Below, one piece after another: positions 23,901 through 35,900 of a stretch of 64,000 nucleotides of DNA. Positions within the stretch are counted from its first letter, which is position 1. The number at the start of each line of letters is the position of its first letter. The stretch lies in contig NC_044577.1 in assembly GCF_901933205.1 (NCBI RefSeq), forward strand, positions 6,707,321 through 6,771,320, given 5' to 3'. The notes below the pieces were generated by a model. The model did no database searches, had not been told where the DNA came from, and saw only the letters and a list, made by a program, of their open reading frames with translations. The position numbers were made by a program, and so were the translations under genes. Source of the stretch: Camarhynchus parvulus. Lineage: Eukaryota; Chordata; Aves; Passeriformes; Thraupidae.

Positions 23901-26900
23901 TAACTGCAACTGGCCAATTATCCCCAGGTATCCCAGGGGGCTGTAGATTAAAACTTTGTCTGCATAGTTCTCTCTGAACGATCTGCAGCCAAGTTGTTAC
24001 TGTCATTTTTAATGCAGGAGCCTGGGTTTTATTGTATCAGCTCAAGAAACTGGGTACCTAAATTCAACCCCAAATTCCTTTTTAGAGATTGAAAACGAAC
24101 CTTCTTCTCCTTGTAGGAGACTGTCTAATCATAAAACTGCAAAGGAGTTGAAGGGCAGAGCCAATAGTACAATGTCTGAGAAAGGACGACAATATTTTGA
24201 CAGCTGAAAGAAAGGTGGCCAGCAGCTTCTGGACTCTGCCTTAGTCACCTTATTTGCATTGCTTCATAATTCTTGTTTTGTACTTTACTGCCCTTTTGTC
24301 TCATAATTCTACCCTAGTTTTCTCTGGAAACATGCTGATGTTATATTTTCAAAGCAGATCTATTGGGTAGAAATTCTGTCATGACACATTTTTCCTTCCA
24401 CCTTTGGGACAATGCAGCTGTTACCCTTTAAAAAATATTAAAGGCATGGCACGCACTTCAGAGTGACGTAGCATTTCTTTGAACAGGTTTCCAGTTTTTC
24501 CTATTAGTAGGAGGCTTGGCCCTCAGCATTTAAACCCATGACCTAAACACAGACACGCACGTCAGGCCGTTTCACTAATCTCACTCAGCTGTCCCCTTCG
24601 GGGCAAAATCAGCAATCATACTTTGGCATGTGATCTCTACTCTTCTGGCAGAGAAAAGGAAAATTTCATTGTGAGTTTATACAGGCCTGGAATATCTTAA
24701 TCCTAGTACCATGTCAACGCTGTTTTTGCTTCTGGTTTCAGTCAAAAATCCAAATCCACATCTGAATTGGTTTCTTTTTTGTAAACAAAGTATATTTCTT
24801 AGCAGATCCACTCTAAATAATAGACATTAGAATTGCCATCATGACCAGAACCATTTATCAGAGCAGGTATTTTCCCATAGAAAGAAGCTTAAGTAGCCTA
24901 AAATTTATATTTGTGGCCTTGAAAATTAAGGTCTTTGTGGTAGTGACACAAAGTGACATTTGAGATTATACTCATATCCAGTAAACAATGGCACATATAG
25001 GCAAATTCCTCTTAGAAAGTACTTTTTCACTGCCTGAAGTTGTGAGTACTGGGCACAGGAAATAAAAAATACAGCTGATTTCTAGGAAGCCTGATTGAGA
25101 AGTACTCATCTTGAATCTGAACTTTGTCTTGGAGAGCCTTAGAGTGGCCAGAACACAGCTGAGCTCTCTCAACTCTGTTGTACTGACATCAATCAGCTCT
25201 TTCTGGTGCCTTATTGATTCCAAACTGTTAACAAGTTATCCTGATCTGCTAAGTCCCTCATGCTGGCTCATTTATTCTTGTATTTGTGCTGAATATTGAA
25301 AATCAAAAACTTTGACTGATCGCATTATTTCTACTGAATTTTTGCATATGTTAGGTAGCTGCCCTTGAGCTTATTTTTTATCATACTGTTCTTCACATTC
25401 TTCAAACTGATAATCTAGTATTTCAGATTTTTCTTTATTTCTAAGCACTTTTGTGTCACTCATACTCTCCAGACTCATGTCCACAGTCACTAAATAATGA
25501 TCTCCTACAGTAATAAATACTGGAAATGTAAATAAGATGAATACAACCATATATTACAATACTACACAGACAGAGTTAGAGTTAATAAAAATTCACAGAA
25601 TTACACAGGGTTTTGCTGTATTATGTTAGCAAAAGGGATTAATTTAAGGGTTTACTTTGCTTTATGCCTGATGATCTGCAGCATACTGTATGTAACACTA
25701 AAGCATTTTATCTGCTCTTATCCACTCAGAGAATACAGAGATCATGAGCCTTTGTTTCTCCTCTTCCTCCAAGCAGATCTAGCTCTTGGAGAGTCTTGGA
25801 TCACTGTTAGTCATACACAGAAAAGGGTATGGGCTGAGTATCAAGATGGAGACACTAAGCCAGTTCTCATTTTAAATAACTTTCAGTTTTATGCTATAGA
25901 GTTATGCCAAATATATGCCAGTACAGGATTTGGTCTAGAAGATCTTTTCCAGATCCAAAATGTGTGTCAGAATCAAAGTAACACTGGGTCCCTTCCAACT
26001 CAGCTTATTCTCTGAAAACAGCAGCATCAGATGCAAGAAATAATGTGATAAATCTTCACTCATGACACCTGATTATGGCTTTTGGACACTTAATTCCAAA
26101 TTCTGCATCTATCAGCCCAGTCTTTTCCTTTTTATTCCTCTGTCTTAGCATTTAAACTGAAATTGAGGACAAACACTCCAAATTTCATGTGGCAGAAATG
26201 TCAAGTTTTGGATGAGATTCTGGCAGGTGCAAATAACCCCACTCCAAGCATGGTAAAGATGCTGTGGGTCCTGCTGAAACCCCAAACCAAACACTAGCTG
26301 GAAACCACCAAGAGCCAGCCTGGTGTCAGACAAAGAGCTAATTCACATCCTAGACTCCAGGCCTTTCTGAAACTGAATGCTATTCAAGGAAACAATAATT
26401 TTCAATTTTTTATCTTGAAAGACTTTACTCTTTAAACTTGGTGGAGTCATAACTAGAAACAGATTCATGATTTGTAATGAATTCCTTCTTTCTTTGATTT
26501 TCTGCCCAGAAATGGGATCTGCTTCCATACAATAGTCTGTAAGGAAGATTTTAAAACCCATGACTTGAATTCTATCTTACTTTGGTATTTTTTTAAAACT
26601 CAGGTATGATGAATCAAAGACAAAAAAAGTATAGTTTGGAGAAGGAACAGTGTTGTAAACAGCTTTTATCCCTACCAATTGCTAAGATACCAACTACACG
26701 TAAATGAGCACCAAAACAGTAATCTGCACTTCTGGAAGTATCTGAGACTTCAACATAAAAAGAAATTCATTAGGTTCCTTCTCTTTCCAGCCACTTCAGG
26801 AAGATTTTGCTTAAGATCCATTTCAGATCCAATTCAGGACAGAGGTTCCTGAATTTTGTGTGTGCTTGAATGTAGGGCAAAATGGTTTTTTTCATGTCAT

Positions 26901-29900
26901 CCTTTTTTTTTTTTTTTTTTTTTACTTGAAATGCTGGATTATGTTATTTAGTAACTAAAGAATTGTGATTTCCACATACCTCTTTCTTGATGGGATGCCA
27001 TTTTAATAATTAATATTATTTTACTATAATTACCACTGTGTTTATCGATGTATTGAATCTGAAAACAGAGCAAAGCTATGACTGATCCTTCCCACTTCTT
27101 CCCTGGAGCACCTCTGGTCTCTGAGGCTTATTAGTAGGATCTGTCCAGAAACCATCAAAAGGTAAGTTTCAAATTAATCCTTAGAGTAAAATGCACTGGA
27201 AAATTTTCATCCACTTAAAAAATGGAGGAACATTTTTGACTTTGACAAGTCCTTAGTGAAACTTTGTAGTGTTTTTGTTGGTTTTTTTTTTCCCATGCTG
27301 ATAGAAAGAGCCTTATAAGGATACCATTGTTTAAAAGCAAAACCTAACTGAACCAGAAATTACGGTGGCACGAGCAGATCAGAAAAATGGAGCTGAAAGG
27401 TAAATCATATTATGAGTTAATATGTGGTGAGTAAATAAAATGTGTGAAGTCTCCTCTTAGGAAAGACCAGAAGCATTGAGACCAGGGATGCTTTCAAGGA
27501 ATATGGAAATGGCTTATTAACATTTGCAGACTGATAAAATTAGAGGCATTAAAACTAGAAACGCTTTTGAAATACCACTTTGGGTAATGCGCAACCAGCT
27601 CCAGCCATTATTGTAACACTGCACTGGGAGACAGATACTTACTTTGAGACTTCTAAATAAATTTAGCAACAAGATACAGAGTACTTTTGATCAGGAAATA
27701 CAGATGTGCTAAAAAACAGACAATGTAACCGATTTAAAGCCTGACCTAAACACTATGTAGATGTGAATTCTGGAAGGGATGGAAAAATAGGTAAGAGACA
27801 CGTATATTTGTTGCCAGACAAAAACTGAAGCTATAAATTACCTTGTCACATATGCAGTCAGCTTTGCTCAGAAAACACAAATAGGAGCTTCTGAAATCAA
27901 TTTTCTAATCCGAAATTTTTCGGAAGTGTTTTTTGTAACCTATAAGAACTTGCTGTGCTTGCAAGTGGCCTATGCTAATCCTAGAAGATACAAGTCTTCT
28001 AATTTTCATCCAGTTGTGTGAGGAATATGTACAATGCTGAAAACCTTAATTACAAGGATGAATTTTAATAGCAAAACCAGCATTCACAAAGCCCTTGGTG
28101 CACATTGTGCTGTGTATCATATGTTAGATCTCATTTTCTTTTTTTCCTATGATTAACTGAGGAGGATTCAATAAAATAAAGTTGAAAAATAGCCATAACT
28201 GCCATTTTTAATGAGAATTATCTACTACTGTAGTAGTAACTATGCTGAAACAGAGAAGACGGCCAAAATTTTGCACAACTTCCATCAGCTTCTCAAGTAA
28301 AGGACAAACCTGGGTTCAAAACTTGTGTTAGACACTTTGAAAGCCATAAAGAACATCTTTGCTACCCACCAGCTTAGCCCAGCCTCATAATCAATTTCAC
28401 TTAAGAACTCATCCAAAACAGGGCTCTAGCTAGAAAATAAGATTCCTTGCCATGGTGTCTCTATTCCACAGGTACACTACAAAACCCATCTGTCTTTCCA
28501 CACCACGTAAAATAATTCAGATGACTGCAGCCTACTTGGGAACATAATTAGAGGAATCGTATTTCTGTCATAATAGGAACTGAAGAGAGCTTCTACTTCC
28601 CCAATTCAAGTGGTTTGTGAATGAGAAATAACAGCTGCAAATGAAGGCTTGGTAGGAGGGTGAGAGAATGGGTACTGGCCTTTTGGCACACACTTCTCCT
28701 GGCATTCCTCCAGCGTCAGGAAGTTGTTCTCATTGCCATGGCATCCACCATATTCAAACACCTCGCACTTGCGGCTCTTGATGCTGAAGAAATATCGGAT
28801 GTGGATGGCTTTGCACGGGCCTTCGTCTGCTTTCATGGCACAGAACGAGTGCACCAGCTTCAGTGGAGGCAAAGCAGCGCCTGGAGCACAGGGGAGAAGC
28901 AGAATAGCCGAGTTAGTTTGCTTCACACTGCATGGTGTAACTCCCAGATGAAGTTGCTTGTGTGCTCTGCTAGAGAGGCACTGCACAACATCTGTCTGCA
29001 GAGCTCCCAGCACACCGAACAGATGTAGAAAGAAAAACATCATCTGCATTGGAACACAGATTCCATTCGATCAATTCAAATGTGTGGCTTCAATTTTCCA
29101 CCAAAACAGCTCACAGTACGAACTTCAACTCCTCATCACAAACCTCTAAACAGTTATGGAGCGCGGCTGAGTCACAGGAGCTGGGGTGCAGTGCTGAATA
29201 ACAAAAACACACAAAGACACAAAGACCACCAGGGCAGAAAGGTTTCCTTGGGCTCTCCTCCATGCGCTGCTCCCAGAGAACTTGGCTCATGAAGGAGCTG
29301 CCAGGGAGCAGTGTGGGATGGCCAGAGGCCTGCAGAGGGCATCCCTCTCCTGTCAGATGGCACTGCTCTGGGACACAAGCCCTGCTGGCACTACTGACAG
29401 GCACCAGACACTTTTTCCTTTCATCTGACCCTTCTCACAGCACAGCTTTCAACTGCAAACAACTAGAAAGTCAAGGCAAAATGAAGGTGAAACTTTTAAA
29501 ATTGTGTCATTTCTGTCTTTCAATATATATTAGGTCAGGGAATGTTCTAGGTAAATTTTTATAGGCATTGTGAAGAACACTAGCAAAGTTTCACCTTGTC
29601 AATGTCTATAAGGAAATTCTGGTCAACAATCCAGTTCCTGATACTGTTCCCTTACAAATATATGGTTAATATACTTTTCTGTTTTGCTTTTCCAAGGCAG
29701 TATTTCCAAGGCAGAGGGTTTTGGAAACTCTACAGAGCTTGTGGGCTTGCCATAGGAGCCAGAAGAACAGACCTAAAGTTTTTCATTCATTCACCTACAG
29801 CAGATGTCTCAGAACATATATGCAAATATATCTATCTGTGCTCTTTGCAGTGGCCCAGGAAGGAGGAAAAAAAAAACAAGGCAAGAGTTTACATGATCAT

Positions 29901-32900
29901 GTAATCATTACAGATTCCTACTCTTACTAGTTTAGATTTCCTGTTTTAATTAAAAGAATCCATGAAAATCAGTCTTTATGTCATGGTTAAAGGGGAACTT
30001 GTGTACTTACTACCCACCTGCTCTGTGGATATATAATTTTAGCATCTAAAATTGAGCTTATTAGATGAACTTTGAATTAAAATCAAAGAACTGACATAAA
30101 TCCTCATACGTACTGAGGTCCACAGAAGTTTACTAGTTTTATTCCATTTGAGCCACTTACGACTATTAAACCTACAGAAAAGAAACAAATTTCAGCACTA
30201 AAATCTTTTAAGCAATAGTATTTAAGTCCTTGAAAAAACTAACAACCTCTATTACACAATAACTACCGACAGAACAATCAGATCTTCCAAAAGTGAACCA
30301 TTTGATGTAAAAATACATATAAAAAGGACTCAACTAATAGAATTTAAATTCTATTTAAATATTCAGTCCCCAAAATAGTTTGTGACTTATTGACTATTGG
30401 TGAAAATAAATTTTCGGGTTTTGAAGCTGGGTATATAGATTTGAAAAGATTATTGAAGACTGTACAATAGGAAATATTGATGAAATAAAATTAATCATTA
30501 TAAGAGATGTTAGATTTGGTAAACAAGATTCCAGAATTCATTAGCAGAATTCTGAGTCCACAAAGATTTAGTATTTAGAAATCACAAAAAATGCCAAGTT
30601 GGACTTCAAAGACTCTAAAGTTCTCCAAAAGGCTTGGGAATCCTTTGGAAGGGATTTTAAAATGCTCAGCTTAAAAAGTTGAGAGGATACTGAATTGCAA
30701 AATGAAATTTTGGATTTCCCCTGCTCAGTACCAGGGAAAAAAATGCCTTAAAAACACCAAAGTTTTCAGTAAGTTATGAACTCACTCCTGAAATGTTAAA
30801 ATCAAACACTCAAAGCTCCACGGGAACCAATCCAACTCAGATGTGGTGGGGGTGAGGGCTGGCAGCTGGTTTATGAACACGTCATTTTCTTGGCACCCAG
30901 AAATGAGATCCCCTCTGTGACCTCTGCCAGTGACCCAGTTCAGTCTACAAGAGGTTGTGAAAACTGACCAGGTTTCTTAACCACCAACATTTCAGACACA
31001 TGGTTATGTCAGCTCATTTTCTTGCTGCATTGCACCATCCCAGTGTGGTGGGCTATCCAAACAAAAACAGCATGCAAACATTTTTGCAAAACTACACCAA
31101 GAGGATGAACAAATGGCTCAGCAGAGTTCATCCTGGGAACTTTCTGCTCTCCATTCCTAGCCCACTTCCCATCAGACCCACAGAACAAAATCATTGTTTT
31201 GGTTACCTCCTAAGGCCTTTCCCCTGCAGTCACAGGGATGCTGCTAACCACTGTCAGATGTCCTGACATCTGCTGAGAACATAATGACCGTTTCACACTT
31301 CTTGGCAATCACTCAGTTTCCTAGGAATGCTAGAAAGCTGCCATAGTTTGAGTAAAATCTGTACCCTATCAAAGCCCCAGGGGCCAAACCCTCCAAGTCC
31401 AAACAGTAACCAAGTGACTCTGAAGAAAGAGGTCTCCAAGGGATTGGTCGGAACTGAGTCATTCTTCTGTCTGGAAACAGTGAAAGAATGCTTCCCCATT
31501 ATTTTACACCTGGGAGCACTTAACTCACACAGATGATATAAAATTAGCTTTCCTTCTCAGATTAGAGCAGCAGATGAGAAGGCAAGCAGGAGTATTTGCC
31601 CATAGACACATATCTGCCTGTACTTGTTTCATTTGTGGAATATACCTTGACAAAATTAATTCCTAGTGTAAGGACTCATCCTCTGCTCTTGAACACTGGG
31701 ACAAAGTGTTATTACATTTTAGGTGCTGTGTGAAAAGCACAGGATATAACATTTAGTGAAGATGTCTGTCAGGAAAGTCAGTAAAAATTCCTCAGCAGAA
31801 ACAGAGGAAGATAACACTTGAATGAATGTTAATGGAGTTTCTCATCCAAGTGAAGTAAAATTCCAAGCAATCTGAAGCAGTCAGCTCTAGGATTTCACTA
31901 CTCTCCTTGTAAGACAGCCCTTTTTTTGGTAGTATACTGCCTGAACATTCTTTATTATATATTAAATAATTTTTACTTCATGCATAGGCAAAATAATTGA
32001 AAGTCACATATACACACATGGCGAATCAGTCTTGTTTTTCCAATCCATCATTTATGTCTTGCAATTCAAGGCTGTTGAAGGAGAGAAAGTTGATTCCTGC
32101 ACTCTCAACCTTGATTTTGGGCTTTCCAAGTCCAGTTGCTTCCCTGGTTGCTTGAAGCCTTGGTGATGCAGCAGCTGCCCTGCACTCACAGCATCAGTTC
32201 AGTAGCCCAAACCTCTGCCCATTCTCTTTTTATTGGAAGATTTTGTCTCCTCTTAATTATCTCCATGCTAAATAAACTCCTTTCTTCTCATCTTTTTGTT
32301 GGCCTTGCTTTCTAATCCTCTCATAACTCTTATTTGAATGATTCCTATTGGTCTGGATTCCTGATAAAATGTGCTGCTGAGAGTTGAATATAATCCTCTA
32401 CCTGACACATTACTACTTGCAAATAGAGTGGAATAATTATCCTTTGGTTTGTTCCTTAACCCAACACAAAATCACTTGCCTTTTGACATTGACTATAATG
32501 CTAATCACTTTAACATTTAATTAATTTTGTAATGCTCTGTAACTTCCATTGACTTTCCAGCAAATAGAACCTTGTTATACAGGTGCTTCAACATTAATAT
32601 TCCATCTTGTATTTATGATTGCATTATCTCTCCTCCTTAAGTATAGCACATTGCATGTGTCATTTAAAAAATTAATTTAAGCTCTCATGTTAGATCTGGT
32701 TCTGTTGGATATTTATTACTCATCCAATTTAGACACCTGGTCCAGATACATAAAGAATTCCTGTATAATTGTAGGACTGTACTAGCCTAGACCAAGACAT
32801 TTTGTTATAAATACATTAAATAATGATTACAGCTGATGCTCACTGTCACACAGAAGTTATTACTTCCCATACTAAAACTGGAAAAAAACCCAGCAAAATC

Positions 32901-35900
32901 CCCTCTCCCTTTTCTTAAATGTTTTAATGTAATGGCTTCCTTACATTAGCTGCATGAGCACCATACACCCATTGCTCTGTTTAACAGCCAGTGCACTCCC
33001 CAGACTGTGTTAAGACCAAAGTAATGCCCATGAAATGGCTGACAATGAGAATGAGCTCCTTGCAGGGATTTTTTGTCACTACTTTCTTCCTGCAGTCCTT
33101 CATCCTTCCTGCTTTTTGCAGCTGTCAAACAAGATGGGGCCAGGACTGTTCCTGTACAGCACAGCCTTTCTCACCTTTGTTGTCACTCTCACGGCAACTT
33201 TTGCCACTCAAGGGGACAGTTTGGACACCACTCCTCATTTCAGTGCAGTCATTTCACTAAGAGAGCTCCAAAAAGCTGCAGCCAGCCCTGATGCAGCCCT
33301 GAGCACAGGTTATCCAGGCAAGGCTCTGTTACCACTTCACTAGAAAGCAGAGCACTGCTACAAAAGCAGGAGTGGTGAATGATGCCTCTAATCCTTTTAC
33401 ATTAGTACCAGCGAAAACAATACCTTTCCTCTGGATGTAGGCATAACAAAAGACTCTAATTTGGCTTTCAGACTCTTGTGGATAATCTGCAGGGCTGCTT
33501 GATAAAAAGACTTCCCTTTAATTAGGAAAATGAACTGATTCCTATACTACACCTGAAGCACAATAAATATGAAAGGTAAGCGTTATGGAGGAGTTGCTTT
33601 TCAGAACAGAGATATGAATTGGGAGAATAAAGATCACAAGTATTTCTGAATTTTTATGTAAAAATACTTTGTTTTAGTTTGCTTAGGTTATGTGTTCTTA
33701 ACTTTATGAAAATTTCCATGGTTATCCTTAATTATAAAGATATGCTGTCATCTTTCCAGCCTTCCTTGGCAATGTCTCCCTTTGATAAGTGGTATCAATA
33801 CTAAGCACCTTGTCACTAATGAATAGCTGTTTCTTTTCTCTCCATCTTTGTCAGTTTGACAGCTTCCCACCCACACACTGTTCAGTGCTCTTCCTACTCT
33901 GTGTTTCCTACATTTTTTTAGAGGCAGGCACATTTATTCTTGGCAAGCTTTCACATATGAATAAAAAGCACATTCAATTTGTGAGTCATTTTCTTCAGGC
34001 TTTGGAACATCGGCTACAGTGCTGCCTACCACATAAGGGATTAATGAACAGTATGCATAACCTGGTTATTTTTATACCCTTCATTTTTCTTATTATATTC
34101 ATCTATTGATGGAAAAATGACAGATTTTGCTGGAAGAGAACAAATTAAAAATATTTTTATTACATTGGGCTTGACCCTGCAATCTTGATTATTGCCGTGA
34201 TTAAAATAGACAAAAGCCCACTTCTTAAATTCACAAAGCACTTTTACTCAATGTGATCCAAAAGTATGACATTAAAAATAATGGATGCACAGAATTAATT
34301 TTATCCTTTAATACCTGAAATTTATGGAATGCTGGAGTAAAATGCCATTGCTTTATAATCATCTAACATCAAAAACAAATGTTATCAATGATATTGCAGC
34401 CCACAAAATTTCGACATTTAAAGTCTGAGTCCAGAAGTTAAATCTTGAGAAACCACAAATAAAATTTTAATTAACAACAATCTAAATATTTAGTGAAAAC
34501 AGTACAGCAAAAGCTTTTTTATTATAAACACTACAACTGAGTCCTCAGTAGTCACAAAAACAGGATCCTACTTTAATGTCTAAGCGTCACATCTGATGGG
34601 TTTTTACTTCAGAATTAAAGCCAGAAGTTCAGAATTGTTTCTCTTGCTAAATCAGTTAGTGGTCACATAATCCTAAGTAACCAGTTGCAAAATAACCAGA
34701 GGAAAAATAATCCCCAGTAAAATGACTATTTAATTTCCCTGAGATTATTTACTTATTTTCTTCGATAAACAAAGCAAATAGAAGAAAAAAAATTAAGCCA
34801 TCAGATTTCTTGTTATGGTGACAAAGTGTGCAAGCTGGTTTGGCCTTCATGACCTGCAAGCTTAGCTAAGAATTTATACAGCACTAAAAGTTGTGGGGCA
34901 AAGATAAATCTGACTTTGCCCTCCAACAAAAAGGGCATTTTTGTGCTTCAGAGTTTAAAAGAAACAAGTTTATTCTTCATGAACCAGTCTTTACTACACA
35001 GCCATTCTAGTCATTCATTTAACCTGGAACAGCACATATATTAAATTGTAGTGACTAATTGTGACACGGTCCTATCTTAGTATAGCCATGACTGTGCACA
35101 ACTACTATTTCTGTCTCAAAGAGCACTGCTGCAAAAGTCGGATAGAGAGAAATAGTCTGGATGGAAATACGACAAAACACAGCAAAAAGGTTCCCCTTAG
35201 CTGCACTTTCATTTGCGCTTCAAAATCAGACTTGTCAAAAAATAGCATCCACTCCAGAGTCCTCTGCAGCTTAGGGAAGTGATCACAGTTTCAAGTCACT
35301 TCCTCAAAGGAAAAAGGAATACTTTAGTGTGGCCCCAGCAGTGTATGTTCCCCTCATCTTTCTCGGAATTGTTTGGGAAAAAACTGAAATACCCTTCACA
35401 AGGATATCCAGTCTAGAGTTCTGATAAATCTTAATTTCAGTGAAGTAAACAATGATTTTACTATGGCGAAAAATCAAGAACATCCCCATTTCTAACAGTC
35501 ACACTGCTTTTCTATAAAAAATTTTCAGCTAGTGAGTTTTTAGTCATAGAGTTGTAGAATATCCAGAGTTGGGAGGGATTAACAAGGATCAAGTCCAACT
35601 CCTTTATTTATTCAGTGATATCAAATCACTTGGGCAATACAAAGACCTTCGTTAAGGCCCAGGAAAACTACCAGGACAGTAATTGTATCATCTTTAAATC
35701 CAACATTGCAAATTAACTGTGACTCAAGAGATCTGTGCATGCAACAGAGCAACATCAATCTACAATGGTATTAATCATATGTTTGCTTTTTCTGTGTGAG
35801 GAAATAAAGCCTGAGTAACCAGCTCTATGTTTCCTTGCCTGAACATTGAGCTTTTCCGTGCTGCTAAAGCAGAGCTTTAAAGGAATCATCTTGACATCTA

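Larger units (their letters stand above)
23402..28679 (-). other. TFPI intron between Kunitz 1 and the 39-nt linker exon
   Basis: 5.3 kb. It contains a CR1 tail near 25925-26016, a 21-base T run at 26903-26923 and a pseudo-exon at 26980-27058. Its 5' splice site appears to be GC rather than GT. Confidence 0.8.
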
